Assembly: GCA_902363125.1 (NCBI GenBank)
Contig: CABIZD010000005.1
Location: 62,001 to 126,000, forward strand
DNA from: Coriobacteriaceae bacterium
GTDB taxonomy: Bacteria; Actinomycetota; Coriobacteriia; Coriobacteriales; Coriobacteriaceae
Length of the DNA stretch: 64,000 bases
Direction: 5' to 3'
Position 1 is the first letter of the stretch. Every line of letters begins with the position of its first letter. Below are positions 43,700 through 52,037 of the stretch, in pieces. The notes under the pieces were generated by a model. It was not told where the DNA came from. It saw only the letters and a list, made by a program, of their open reading frames with translations, and searched no databases. The position numbers were made by a program, and so were the translations under genes.

Positions 43700-45555
43700 T
43701 GGCAGACGAGACCAAGACTCAGATTCCCAAGCCCACCCGCCAGCGCGGTCCCATGGGCCGCATGGGTGGCATGGGCCGCGGCGAAAAGGCCAAGGACTTT
43801 AAGGGCACCATGCGGCAGCTGCTCGGCTATATCGGTCAACACAAGGTTGCCGTGCTTGCCGCCGTCGCCTTTGCCGTATGCTCGGTCATCTTTAACATTG
43901 TGGGACCCAAGGTGCTCGGCCAGGTTACGACCAAACTGTTCGAAGGCCTGGTCGCCAAGGTCAACGGTACCGGCGATGTCGACTTTGCCTGGATCGCCAA
44001 GACGCTCGGCTTTTTGCTCTGCCTGTATCTGGCAAGCTCTGTCTGCAGCCTCATCCAGGGCTGGCTCATGACCGGCGTCACGCAAAAGATTTGCTACCGC
44101 ATGCGCAAGGAGATCGCCGCCAAGATTGCTGTCGTTCCGATGGGCTACTTTAACGGACACAGCAAGGGCGACGTGCTCAGCCGCATCACCAACGACGTCG
44201 ATACGCTCGGCCAGTCGCTCAACCAGAGCGTGACGCAACTCATCACATCGGTGACGCAGATTATCGGCGTCCTCGTCATGATGCTTTCGATCAGCCTGCC
44301 GCTTACCGGCGTCACCGTGCTCACGCTGCCGGCAGCAGCGATTATCCTGGCCGTGATGATTCACTTCTCGCAGCCGTACTTCCGAGAGCAGCAGCAGGTT
44401 CTGGGCACCGTCAACGGCATTATCGAGGAGGACTTTGCCGGCCAGAACGTCATCCAGGTGTTCGACCGCGCTGAGGCCTCGATCGAGGAGTTCGACCGTC
44501 AAAACGACCGACTGTTTGTGAGTGGCTGGCGCTCGCAGTTCCTGTCGGGCCTGATGATGCCGCTTATGAGCCTGGTGGGCAACATGGGCTACGTGGGCGT
44601 CGTCGTGGTGGGCGCGCAGCTCGCGCTGACCGGCAATGCCACGCCCGGCGACATCCAGAGCTTTATCCAGTACGTTCGCAACTTTACGCAACCCGTGCAG
44701 CAGCTGGGCAACGTGAGCAACACGATGCAGTCGATGGCCGCTGCCACCGAGCGCGTCTTTGAGTTCCTGGCCGCGCCCGAGGAGGAGCAGAAGGCCGACG
44801 CGCAGATTCCCGAGAAGCGCCCCGGCCATGTGGAGTTCGACCATGTCAAGTTTGGCTACACGCCCGACAAGACCATCATCCACGACTTTAGCTGCGAGGC
44901 GCAGCCCGGCCAGACCATCGCCATCGTCGGCCCCACCGGCGCTGGCAAGACCACGCTCATCAAGCTGCTGCAGCGCTTTTACGACGTGGACGGCGGTTCG
45001 CTGCGTGTCGAGGGCATTGACGTGCGCGATTGGGACCGCGCGGCACTGCGCGGCGAGTTTGCCATGGTGCTGCAGGATACCTGGCTGTTTAACGGCACGA
45101 TCCGCGAGAACATCCGCTACGGACGCCCCGATGCGACTGACGCCGAGGTCGAAGCCGCTGCACGCGCCGCACGCTGCGACCACTTTATCCATACGCTCGC
45201 CGGCGGCTACGACTTTATGATCAATGAGGAGGGCACTAACCTGTCGCAGGGCCAACGTCAGCTCGTGACCATCGCCCGTGCCATTTTGGCCGACCGCCCG
45301 GCGCTGATTCTGGACGAGGCGACCTCCAACGTCGATACCCGTACCGAGGAGCTCATCCAGCGCGCCATGGATGCGCTGATGCAGGGCCGCACGAGCTTTG
45401 TCATCGCGCACCGCCTGTCCACGATCCGCAACGCCGACGTGATCCTAGTAATCCGCGACGGCGACATCGTCGAGAAGGGCACGCACGACGAGCTGCTCGC
45501 CCAGGGCGGCTTCTACGCCGACCTGTACAACTCGCAGTTCGACGAGGCGGCGTAG
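43699..45555 (+). CDS. ABC exporter half-transporter, catalytic subunit
   Basis: 618 residues with an Arg/Gly/Met-rich cytoplasmic start (RQRGPMGRMGGMGRGEK), six membrane helices and an ATPase. Walker A GPTGAGKTT near 412, signature LSQGQRQLVTIARAI, Walker B LILDEATSNVD near 535 with the canonical catalytic Glu. The LSQGQ signature and full Walker B complement the degenerate features of the preceding subunit, so the pair is a heterodimeric multidrug or peptide exporter. The ATG overlaps the stop of the first subunit (TAATG). A strong terminator follows. Confidence 0.9.
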   Translation: MADETKTQIPKPTRQRGPMGRMGGMGRGEKAKDFKGTMRQLLGYIGQHKVAVLAAVAFAVCSVIFNIVGPKVLGQVTTKLFEGLVAKVNGTGDVDFAWIAKTLGFLLCLYLASSVCSLIQGWLMTGVTQKICYRMRKEIAAKIAVVPMGYFNGHSKGDVLSRITNDVDTLGQSLNQSVTQLITSVTQIIGVLVMMLSISLPLTGVTVLTLPAAAIILAVMIHFSQPYFREQQQVLGTVNGIIEEDFAGQNVIQVFDRAEASIEEFDRQNDRLFVSGWRSQFLSGLMMPLMSLVGNMGYVGVVVVGAQLALTGNATPGDIQSFIQYVRNFTQPVQQLGNVSNTMQSMAAATERVFEFLAAPEEEQKADAQIPEKRPGHVEFDHVKFGYTPDKTIIHDFSCEAQPGQTIAIVGPTGAGKTTLIKLLQRFYDVDGGSLRVEGIDVRDWDRAALRGEFAMVLQDTWLFNGTIRENIRYGRPDATDAEVEAAARAARCDHFIHTLAGGYDFMINEEGTNLSQGQRQLVTIARAILADRPALILDEATSNVDTRTEELIQRAMDALMQGRTSFVIAHRLSTIRNADVILVIRDGDIVEKGTHDELLAQGGFYADLYNSQFDEAA

Positions 45556-45586
45556 ATTCGGCAGCAAGTGACTAATCACGTCCGGG

Positions 45587-45622
45587 AACGGGGGCGCAGG
45601 ACAACCTGCGCCCCCGTTTTTT
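45587..45622 (+). terminator. Rho-independent terminator of the MarR-ABC operon
   Basis: AACGGGGGCGCAGG pairs with CCTGCGCCCCCGTT around ACAA, followed by TTTTTT. Confidence 0.9.
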
Positions 45623-45681
45623 CGTCCACGGCACTCGAATTAGCTCTCTTGGGGCCCGATTGACAGCCCCTTCCGAACCCT

Positions 45682-45911
45682 GTGGCCAAAAAAGGTCAAA
45701 TATGAGTACTGTTACATTTTTAGTAGCAGCCAAAACTGCCTCAAATGACCTTTTTACGGCCTCTATACGCCTTCAAATGAATCAAAATGCCCGTTAGTAT
45801 GCTTCTATGTGCCAACATTAATGAACATATTTGCTGTTGTGTCTATTATCTTGTAAGCTCGATATGATACTACGCCAGCAACAGTACTCATATTTGCCAT
45901 TTTTTGTCCAC
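45682..45911. mobile_element. 230-base AT-rich segment with 32-base terminal inverted repeats (MITE-like)
   Basis: The ends 45682-45713 and 45880-45911 match in inverted form at 29 of 32 positions and share CAAATATGAGTACTGTT. The inside is AT rich, unlike the neighbours, and has no recognisable gene. It has the look of a miniature inverted-repeat element, but I see no clear target-site duplication and no transposase, so the call is tentative. Confidence 0.5.
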
Positions 45912-45989
45912 GGGGTATGCCGCAGAAGATCCAACTTGCTCCAGCATGCCGTACGTTGGCCCTCCCCTTCCGGCGAGTGCCGACATTTT

Positions 45990-46034
45990 CCCAGATAAAA
46001 CCGACCAAAATAAACCTGTCCCTTTTCGGCAGGT
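45990..46034. repeat. dispersed palindromic repeat, family B, copy 5
   Basis: Two changes weaken it: CCGACC for CCTGCC in the left arm and TTTTCGGCAGG in the right. It lies just before the DAHP synthase promoter. Confidence 0.8.
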
Positions 46035-46051
46035 TTCGGGGCAACGAGGGC

Positions 46052-46080
46052 TTGCACTTTAGCGTGCGACAGCGGATAAT
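46052..46080 (+). promoter_or_regulatory. promoter of DAHP synthase
   Basis: TTGCAC (46052-46057), a 17-base spacer and GATAAT (46075-46080) form a good sigma-70-type promoter; the transcript would begin about 45 bases before the start codon. I see no aromatic-amino-acid leader peptide or T-box. Confidence 0.6.
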
Positions 46081-46132
46081 GCCGAGCATTCGACAATTCA
46101 CACTTTGACTTATTTGATTGAGGAGGCCCCGC

Positions 46133-47164
46133 ATGGCCATGGATTTCAAACGCAGGCTGCCGATTCCCATGGAAATTCGCGAGGAAATGCCGCTTTCTGC
46201 CGAGCTTACCGCCAAAAAGCAGGCATTTGACGCCGAGGTCGCCAAAGTCTTTACCGGCGAGGACGCACGCAAGGCGCTTATCATCGGGCCGTGCTCTGCC
46301 GACCGTGAGGATTCGGTACTTGAGTACATGAACCGACTGGCCAAGACCGCCGAGGAGGTCAAGGACAAGCTCATCATCATTCCGCGCGTCTATACCAATA
46401 AGCCGCGTACCAAGGGCACCGGTTACAAGGGCCTGTTGCACAACCCCAATCCCGAGGCTCCCGACGACCTGCTCGAGGGCGTCAAGGCCATCCGCAATAT
46501 GCACCTGCGCGTTATTGAGGAAACGGGCTTCTTCACCGCCGACGAGATGCTCTACCCGTCCAACTACCAATACCTCGTTGACCTGCTGAGCTATGTTGCC
46601 GTGGGCGCACGCTCGGTCGAAAACCAGGAGCATCGCCTGGTGTCGAGCGGCATTTCGGTACCCGTCGGCATGAAGAATCCCACTGCTGGCTCGACCACCG
46701 TTATGCTCAACTCCATTTACGCCGCGCAGGCGCACCAGAGCTTCATCTTCCGCAACTGGGAGGTCGAGTGCGACGGTAATCCGCTCGCGCACGCCGTTAT
46801 GCGTGGCTACATCGGTCTCGACGGTCGCACCTACCCCAATTACCACTACGAGCACCTGGAGCGCCTGGCCGAGCGCTATACCGAGCGCGCCGGCTATGCC
46901 AATCCGGCAGCGGTCATCGACTGCAACCACGACAACTCGGGCAAGCGTCCGCTGGAGCAGTATCGCATTTGCAAGGAGGTGCTCGACAGCTGCCGCCGCA
47001 ACGAGTCCATCTCCAAGCTGGTCAAGGGCTTTATGATCGAGTCCTACCTGGAGGACGGCAACCAGCCGGTCGACGGCGGCGTCTTTGGCAAGTCGATCAC
47101 TGACCCATGCCTGGGCTGGGAAAAGACCGACTACCTCATCCACGAGATCGCGGAACGTATTTAG
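46133..47164 (+). CDS. aroG: 3-deoxy-7-phosphoheptulonate synthase (DAHP synthase)
   Basis: First step of the shikimate pathway, joining phosphoenolpyruvate and erythrose 4-phosphate. 343 residues in the type I alpha class of E. coli AroF/G/H: GPCSADREDSVLEYMNRLA, the metal- and PEP-binding PRVYTNKPRTKGTGYKGL, VGMKNPTAGS and IDCNHDNSGK. GAGGAGG lies six bases before the ATG at 46133. It stands alone with its own promoter. Feedback type (Phe, Tyr or Trp) cannot be read from sequence. Confidence 0.93.
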   Translation: MAMDFKRRLPIPMEIREEMPLSAELTAKKQAFDAEVAKVFTGEDARKALIIGPCSADREDSVLEYMNRLAKTAEEVKDKLIIIPRVYTNKPRTKGTGYKGLLHNPNPEAPDDLLEGVKAIRNMHLRVIEETGFFTADEMLYPSNYQYLVDLLSYVAVGARSVENQEHRLVSSGISVPVGMKNPTAGSTTVMLNSIYAAQAHQSFIFRNWEVECDGNPLAHAVMRGYIGLDGRTYPNYHYEHLERLAERYTERAGYANPAAVIDCNHDNSGKRPLEQYRICKEVLDSCRRNESISKLVKGFMIESYLEDGNQPVDGGVFGKSITDPCLGWEKTDYLIHEIAERI

Positions 47165-47189
47165 TTACGCGGTCTTACCAAACCGCGTA

Positions 47190-47312
47190 ACCAGTCGACG
47201 CTGCAAACGCCCCTAAGCGGCAATCTGACGTTCAATCGTCGGTCGCGTACCGAAGTACGCTTCCCTCCTCTTTCACGTCACCTTGCTCGCTTAGGGGCGT
47301 TTTCGCTGACCT
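47190..47312. repeat. long palindromic intergenic element, family D, copy 2
   Basis: AAACGCCCCTAAGCG (47205-47219) pairs with 47288-47302; at the tip GCGTAC and GTACGC pair (47245-47260). A smaller hairpin, TTACGCGGT with ACCGCGTAA, lies at 47164-47188 right after the aroG stop codon, as a similar small hairpin lies before copy 1. Confidence 0.75.
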
Positions 47313-47401
47313 ATGCTCAACCTACGATAATTCCGAGCTGAACGAGTTACTCGCTGTAGCGAGTGGCTAGTCGTTGGGGACGTTCTTAAACGACTACCCA
47401 G

Positions 47402-47500
47402 AATGAGAGTGGATAATCTCCCGTTTTTGGCTTGCTTTTCGGGCGAAAGTGGGAGATTATCCACGCTCGTCGAGCGGGCGTCCGATAATCCACTCTCATT
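47402..47500. promoter_or_regulatory. overlapping alternative inverted repeats upstream of the GNAT gene
   Basis: Segment 47402-47418 is a perfect 17-base partner of 47484-47500, while 47409-47422 is a perfect 14-base partner of 47451-47464. The two left arms overlap by ten bases, so only one hairpin can form at a time. All arms contain GTGGATAATC or its complement, so the site may equally be three binding boxes for a repressor. Confidence 0.6.
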
Positions 47501-47618
47501 CCCTCCTGGAGCCCTCCGCCCCCGAGGATTCGAGGCTCGTCTGCCGAATGGTTGATGCGGCGGCCCTGCGGCCATGCCACACTCATAGATGGCCTGACCC
47601 AACTTGGAAGGAGCCTCC

Positions 47619-48269
47619 ATGGGCCTTGACAACGTAACTCTGCGCGCCGCCACGCTCGATGACCTGGATGGTATCGCCGCCATCTACAACCAGCTGTGGT
47701 GCAACACGCTGCGCAACCGCGGCGACGTCGAAGCCGCCGATTTCTGTGCGCGTTTCAACATTGCCATGCAGCTGCAGCGCTCCCCTATCGCGCTCGTTGC
47801 CGAAGCTGAAGGCCGCATCATCGCTGCTTGCTGCATCGGCATCTTCGAAGACGGCAAACCACGCAAAAACCCGACGTGGAAGCCTTGCTACGACGAGCTA
47901 TTCGCCCAGGCAACCGAAATGTCAAAAACCGCCGACGCCAAGCTCGAGGGTACACTCTTTGGCGACAGCCGCGAGAAGGCCACAGCCGACCGCTTTGCCG
48001 CCACGGGCAACGAGTATGCCCAGGGCCAGCTCAACCTGATCATCATCGTGCCCGAGTGGCAGGGCAAGGGCCTCGGTCGCGCGCTTATTGACCTTGCACG
48101 CGCCGAGCTCGCCAAAGCCGGCTGCACCCAGTTTTTCCTGATGAGCGACTGCAACTCCGATTGGCAGTTCTACGAGCACCTCAACATGAAGCGCATCCTC
48201 GAGGACCACAGCCAAGACACCGGCGACGGCTTTATCGTCTACATGTACGGCGGCAACACGCAGGATTAG
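47619..48269 (+). CDS. GNAT-family N-acetyltransferase
   Basis: 216 residues with the acetyl-CoA-binding motif A in LIIIVPEWQGKGLGRALIDLA and the usual opening VTLRAATLDDLDGIAAIYNQLW. A middle insertion (about 75-125) is longer than in simple GNATs. GGAAGGAG lies just before the ATG at 47619. The acceptor (amine, antibiotic, protein terminus) is not identifiable. It stands alone, followed by a 14-base perfect inverted repeat. Confidence 0.85.
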   Translation: MGLDNVTLRAATLDDLDGIAAIYNQLWCNTLRNRGDVEAADFCARFNIAMQLQRSPIALVAEAEGRIIAACCIGIFEDGKPRKNPTWKPCYDELFAQATEMSKTADAKLEGTLFGDSREKATADRFAATGNEYAQGQLNLIIIVPEWQGKGLGRALIDLARAELAKAGCTQFFLMSDCNSDWQFYEHLNMKRILEDHSQDTGDGFIVYMYGGNTQD

Positions 48270-48283
48270 CCCGCCAATAAGGA

Positions 48284-48328
48284 CCAGAACCACCACAAAG
48301 GCGCCTGTCCCCTCTGTGGTGGTTCTGG
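48284..48328. repeat. 14-base perfect inverted repeat after the GNAT gene
   Basis: CCAGAACCACCACA (48284-48297) and TGTGGTGGTTCTGG (48315-48328) with a 17-base loop. It may act as a terminator, although no T tract follows. Confidence 0.55.
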
Positions 48329-48636
48329 AGCGCTATGCAGCGGGATGCTAGACTTGCGGCTAGCACATTTGCACCAAAATACGGGGCGCATGCAGGAGAG
48401 GAGATGTCATGGCACCGATTGAGCCACTCAAAAAAAATCGTCGCTCCCGCCGCCAGGATCATCGTCCGCCTGAGCGACTCGCTTACCTACGACGATGTCC
48501 CCTGTGCCGCTAAGGCACGTTCGGACAGTCGTCCCTACCTGGGCCACGTCCCCTTCTTTGCGCCCAAGCTTGATTCCGATTCCAAACACCGCGGACAATA
48601 ATCCAAACTGCGGCAGACACCGCGCAGGTCGCGGCG
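48329..48636. other. gap with an unconvincing small ORF
   Basis: The only coding hint is an ATG at 48409 behind a strong GGAGAGGAG, giving 34 basic residues that end in CPLCR at 48513; the ATG at 48404 in another frame gives 65 residues to 48601. Neither resembles anything I know. I do not call a gene here. Confidence 0.3.
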
Positions 48637-50046
48637 TTACTGCTTTGGCGCAACGTAACCTGACCCCCTTGCACCAACGCCGGGATTATCGACACTGCGG
48701 CCGCGGCGCGATATGAGGCGCGAAACCTCGCCCAGCAACACGCCGATCACCACACCCATGAGGATCGGCAACTTTGACATCTCGGCGGGCGAGCTGTTAA
48801 GCGGCACGATTGTCGCAACAATCGAAAGCACGAGCTCTACCACCGGCACCGCAAGCGCTACCGCAAGCACCTTGCCCTCGAAGGGCGCGCGGAACACACG
48901 TGGGCGGTCGTCGTATTTACGCAGGCGCCAAAACGCCGGGAACATCGGGATATAGCTCATGAGCAGAAAGACGACGTTCATCGAGAAGAAGACCCAAAAG
49001 ACGTCGGAGCCCTCGCCCAGCGGAATCTGGAGCAGCAGCACCAAGCTGGCGAAACAACCGTTAATGAGCGCCGAGCCGTCTGGCATGCCGGTCTTTTTGG
49101 ACACCAACGCAAAGGGACGCGGCATGTTGCCATGGCGCGCGGCATAGCTCGCCACGTTGTTGACGCCAAAGCTCCAGCAGATCATGTTGGCGAACAGCGT
49201 TACCAAAAAGGCCATGCCCACAGTCATCGTCAGCGGGTAGCTTCGCCCCACCATGGCGGCGACGGCGTCCACAATGCCCGAATCGAGCGAAAGCTGCTCG
49301 GTGGGAACCGCAGCCCCAATGCCAATACCGCAAATGATATAGATTGCCGCAATGGCCACGCCACCGGCGATAACCGCCTTGGGGATATCGCGCGACGGGT
49401 TTTTCATCGTGCTGGCAAAGGTCGCGACCACTTCGAAGCCCATAAAGTTGAAGAGGATGATCGACAGGTACGTCAGCGAGTTGTTATCGCCCAGATCGGG
49501 GATGAAGGTCTTGAACGACATGTCGTTGGCAAAGCCGTTATTGCAGGCAAACCAGATGCCGACGATTCCCACCACAGCGGTAATGAGCACCTTGATGACG
49601 GCACCGCCGTCCATAACCCAATCGGCCTCGGCCACCGGCCGCATCGCCATGACCGTGACGCCCCACACAAAGGCAAGCTCGATGGCGATTCGGACCCCAA
49701 GCGAAAATTCGATACCCCATACAGCATTGATGACACTGGGAAACATGCAGGCGATACTTGCCACCCACAGTGGAAAGTTGACCCAGTAGCACCAGGAGCA
49801 GCGGGCGCCCCAACGGTCGCCCAGGCCCAAGCGAACCCAGTCGTACAGGCCGCCCTCGGAATCGAACGCCGTACCCAGCTCGGCCACCACCAGGCCATAG
49901 GGAAGCAAAAACGTAATGATGAGGAAGACCCACCAGAAGAACTGCACGTTACCCATGGCAGATGCCGGAGCCGCCGCCTCGATGGTAAAGACAACGCAGA
50001 TAACCGAGAGGATGACCTCGATCAGGGAGAACTTTTTACCTGCCAT
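48637..50046 (-). CDS. APC-family amino acid/polyamine permease (second copy)
   Basis: 469 residues and about twelve membrane helices. The opening ILSVICVVFTIEAAAPASAMG and later LGTAFDSEGGLYDWVRLGLG, NFMGFEVVATFASTMKNPSRDIPKA are typical of the glutamate:GABA-antiporter-like branch of the APC superfamily. It is clearly a paralogue of the permease at 52038-53477; both belong to the agmatine locus. It could be the agmatine/putrescine antiporter or import another amine. Downstream of the agmatine deiminase gene but separated by 500 bases with a terminator, so probably transcribed on its own. Confidence 0.88.
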   Translation of the reverse strand: MAGKKFSLIEVILSVICVVFTIEAAAPASAMGNVQFFWWVFLIITFLLPYGLVVAELGTAFDSEGGLYDWVRLGLGDRWGARCSWCYWVNFPLWVASIACMFPSVINAVWGIEFSLGVRIAIELAFVWGVTVMAMRPVAEADWVMDGGAVIKVLITAVVGIVGIWFACNNGFANDMSFKTFIPDLGDNNSLTYLSIILFNFMGFEVVATFASTMKNPSRDIPKAVIAGGVAIAAIYIICGIGIGAAVPTEQLSLDSGIVDAVAAMVGRSYPLTMTVGMAFLVTLFANMICWSFGVNNVASYAARHGNMPRPFALVSKKTGMPDGSALINGCFASLVLLLQIPLGEGSDVFWVFFSMNVVFLLMSYIPMFPAFWRLRKYDDRPRVFRAPFEGKVLAVALAVPVVELVLSIVATIVPLNSSPAEMSKLPILMGVVIGVLLGEVSRLISRRGRSVDNPGVGARGSGYVAPKQ

Positions 50047-50218
50047 GGCACGCTCCCCTCACAGCAAAAAGGATGGCATCTGTACCGAAGGCGCAGCCCA
50101 AGGTAGGGTTGCAGGCCGCGTCACCGGTACAGGTGCCATCCCAAAGAGAAGAGAGGATGCAATTGTTGGACCAGCGCTCGCGGAACAGGCGCGTGTAGAT
50201 GACGATACGCTGGTACAT
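50036..50218 (-). CDS. possible small cysteine-containing leader protein
   Basis: 60 residues (MYQRIVIYTRLFRERW at the start) with five cysteines, behind GGAG five bases before the ATG at 50218. Its stop overlaps the start of the APC permease gene by a few bases, so it could be a translated leader that couples to the permease. I recognise no family. It may be chance; no other species was compared. Confidence 0.3.
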   Translation of the reverse strand: MYQRIVIYTRLFRERWSNNCILSSLWDGTCTGDAACNPTLGCAFGTDAILFAVRGACHGR

Positions 50219-50358
50219 AGATACTCCGATCAAAACGGCCGCGTTTGCGACCGGAAACTTTCGACAATTGGGTACGCGTCTGACCTGAGATATTCAAGCG
50301 AACAATTGGCCTAACCCGCAAAAAATCCCAGGCCAGACGCGTACTCAATCAAAGAAAA

Positions 50359-50390
50359 GGGCACTCCGATGTGGAGGCAACGGAGTGCCC
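50359..50390 (-). terminator. Rho-independent terminator of the agmatine deiminase gene
   Basis: GGGCACTCCG pairs with CGGAGTGCCC; on the minus strand TTTTCTTTG follows. The same stem has an A-rich left flank, so it could work in both directions. Confidence 0.75.
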
Positions 50391-50429
50391 AAAGAAAAAC
50401 CCATCCGACCAATCAGGTAGCCCCTGTCC

Positions 50430-50530
50430 GCTTGACCGGCTGGGTTTCTGAGGTGCGGCAGATTCCCGTGAAAGAGGAGCGCCGCGTACTTTGGTACGCA
50501 AGCGACGAATGAACGGGAAGGTGCCGTGCC
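50430..50530. repeat. long palindromic intergenic element, family D, copy 3 (reverse orientation)
   Basis: On the minus strand the sequence GCGTACCAAAGTACGC (tip) and CTCCTCTTTCACGG match copy 2, and TCCGCTT with AAGCGGA closes the base (50433 and about 50545). It lies right after the agmatine deiminase stop codon, as copy 2 lies after aroG. Confidence 0.6.
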
Positions 50531-50546
50531 GCGGAAAGCCAGACGA

Positions 50547-51752
50547 TTAAGCGGACGGCTCCTGCTGCGTAATGCAGTGGATGTTGCCGCCGCCGAAGAC
50601 GACCTGCTCGGACTGAACGCCGACGCACTTGTAGACGCCCTCGCCCCAGACCTCGTCGTAGATCTTCTGGAGCGTGTCGACGGCCAGCTGGTCGTTCTCG
50701 TCGCCGTACTGCGGGACGATAACGCCGTGGTTGGTCACGAGGTAGTTCATGTAGGAGGCGATCAGCGGCTCGTCGGGAACGCGCGGCTCGGCGTTCTCGT
50801 CGGCGTCGATGGTGTCGCAGGAGGCCTGGTCCATGAACAGCGGGTTCACGGGCATGGGCAGCTTGTAGACCTTCATCTTGCGGCCCTTGGCGTCGACGGC
50901 GTTGGAGAGGGTCTCGTAGGCGGCGTGGCACTGCTCGTAGAACGGGTACTCGGGATCGTCGGTCCAGATGCAGGCCATGACGCCCGGGGCGATGAACGTG
51001 GCGACGTCGTCGATGTGGCCGTTGGTCTCCTCGGGGTCGATGCCCTCCTTGACCCAGATGACCTTCTCGACACCCAGGTAATCCTTGAGGTGCTCGTCCA
51101 TGTAGGCGCGGAGCTCCTCGCTCCAGGGCTCGAACTTCTTGTGGTACTTGGGCCAGATGGACTCGGGATCCTCTTCCTCCTCGAGCACCGCAGAGCAGGT
51201 GCGGCCGGGGGACAGGAGGCACTGGTCGGTCACGACGAGGGTGCCCTCGCCGTCGACGGTGATGGAGCCGCCCTCGAGGATCATGTCGTCGGGACGATAG
51301 CGGCGACAGCCGGAAAGCTCAGCCATCTTGAGGGCGATCTGCTCGTCCTTGTCCCACGGGAAGTACAGGCCGTCAACGAGGCCGCCGTAGGCGTTGAAGT
51401 GCCAGTGGTTGGCGCGCTTCTCGCCCTTGCCGTTGATGACGTAGGTGGCGGCGGTGTCGCGGAACCAGGCGTCGTCGGTGGTCATCTCGATGACGGTGAC
51501 GTTCTCATCGTTCTCGAAGACGGCCTTGCAGTTGGCGTAGTCGACCTGGTTGGCGCACATATAGACCGGGGTGAACTCGGAGATGGCGCGGGCGATGGCG
51601 GCATACTGCTTCTGGGCAGGCTTGGCGCCGTGGGCCCAGGTGTCGGTGCGGTGGGGCCAGCCCATCCACACGCGATCCTGCGGGGCGAACTCGGCGGGCA
51701 TGAAGAAGCCGTCGGCCCTAGGGGTGGACTCGGACTCGGTGATCGTACGCAT
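50547..51752 (-). CDS. aguA: agmatine deiminase
   Basis: Hydrolyses agmatine to N-carbamoylputrescine and ammonia. 401 residues of the peptidyl-arginine-deiminase fold, with DRVWMGWPHRTDTW at the start, the guanidine-binding DDAWFRDTAATYVIN, the LEGGSITVDGEGTLV segment, ETNGHIDDV with catalytic His/Asp, and Cys393 in GGGNIHCITQQ. It is about 30 residues longer than usual because of an acidic insertion after LLSPGR (EEEEDPESIWPKYHKKFEPW). The ATG at 51752 has GGAGGAAA upstream. It works with putrescine carbamoyltransferase and the permeases in this cluster to turn agmatine into putrescine, ATP (through carbamate kinase, not seen here) and ammonia. Confidence 0.95.
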   Translation of the reverse strand: MRTITESESTPRADGFFMPAEFAPQDRVWMGWPHRTDTWAHGAKPAQKQYAAIARAISEFTPVYMCANQVDYANCKAVFENDENVTVIEMTTDDAWFRDTAATYVINGKGEKRANHWHFNAYGGLVDGLYFPWDKDEQIALKMAELSGCRRYRPDDMILEGGSITVDGEGTLVVTDQCLLSPGRTCSAVLEEEEDPESIWPKYHKKFEPWSEELRAYMDEHLKDYLGVEKVIWVKEGIDPEETNGHIDDVATFIAPGVMACIWTDDPEYPFYEQCHAAYETLSNAVDAKGRKMKVYKLPMPVNPLFMDQASCDTIDADENAEPRVPDEPLIASYMNYLVTNHGVIVPQYGDENDQLAVDTLQKIYDEVWGEGVYKCVGVQSEQVVFGGGNIHCITQQEPSA

Positions 51753-51799
51753 AAGATTTCCTCCAAATCGAACGATCGCTTGCTGCGGGCGGGTTACCC

Positions 51800-51990
51800 G
51801 CGGCCTAAAACCAAGAAATGGTAGGCGCCCGTTCCCCGGCAAAGGTCGGGGCGCCCGGCGCCGGTTTTCACGGAGTCGCACCGGCAAGCGACGACGTAAC
51901 CAAGTGCGCGGAGACAAAACGCACGAAGGATACGGAAGAGAGATTGGGGTGGGCGGTGGTTACCGGAGCTATCGCTCACACCCACCCCGG
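51800..51990 (-). other. structured leader region upstream of agmatine deiminase
   Basis: The 285-base gap holds CCCCG and CGGGG closing a hairpin inside a GGCGCC pair (about 51827-51858) and, farther upstream, CCCACCCC with GGGGTGGG (about 51948-51987), which could terminate the permease transcript from the 52 kb gene. I looked for known riboswitches (cobalamin, guanidine, fluoride) and found no convincing match. Confidence 0.35.
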
Positions 51991-52037
51991 GGAATGGTTA
52001 GCAGATGATGAGGGTTGGAGCCCCGAATCCGGGTGCT

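Noticed and set aside
48335-48601. Small plus-strand ORFs after the GNAT gene
   Set aside because: Two overlapping frames share one ribosome binding site and neither has a recognisable protein pattern.
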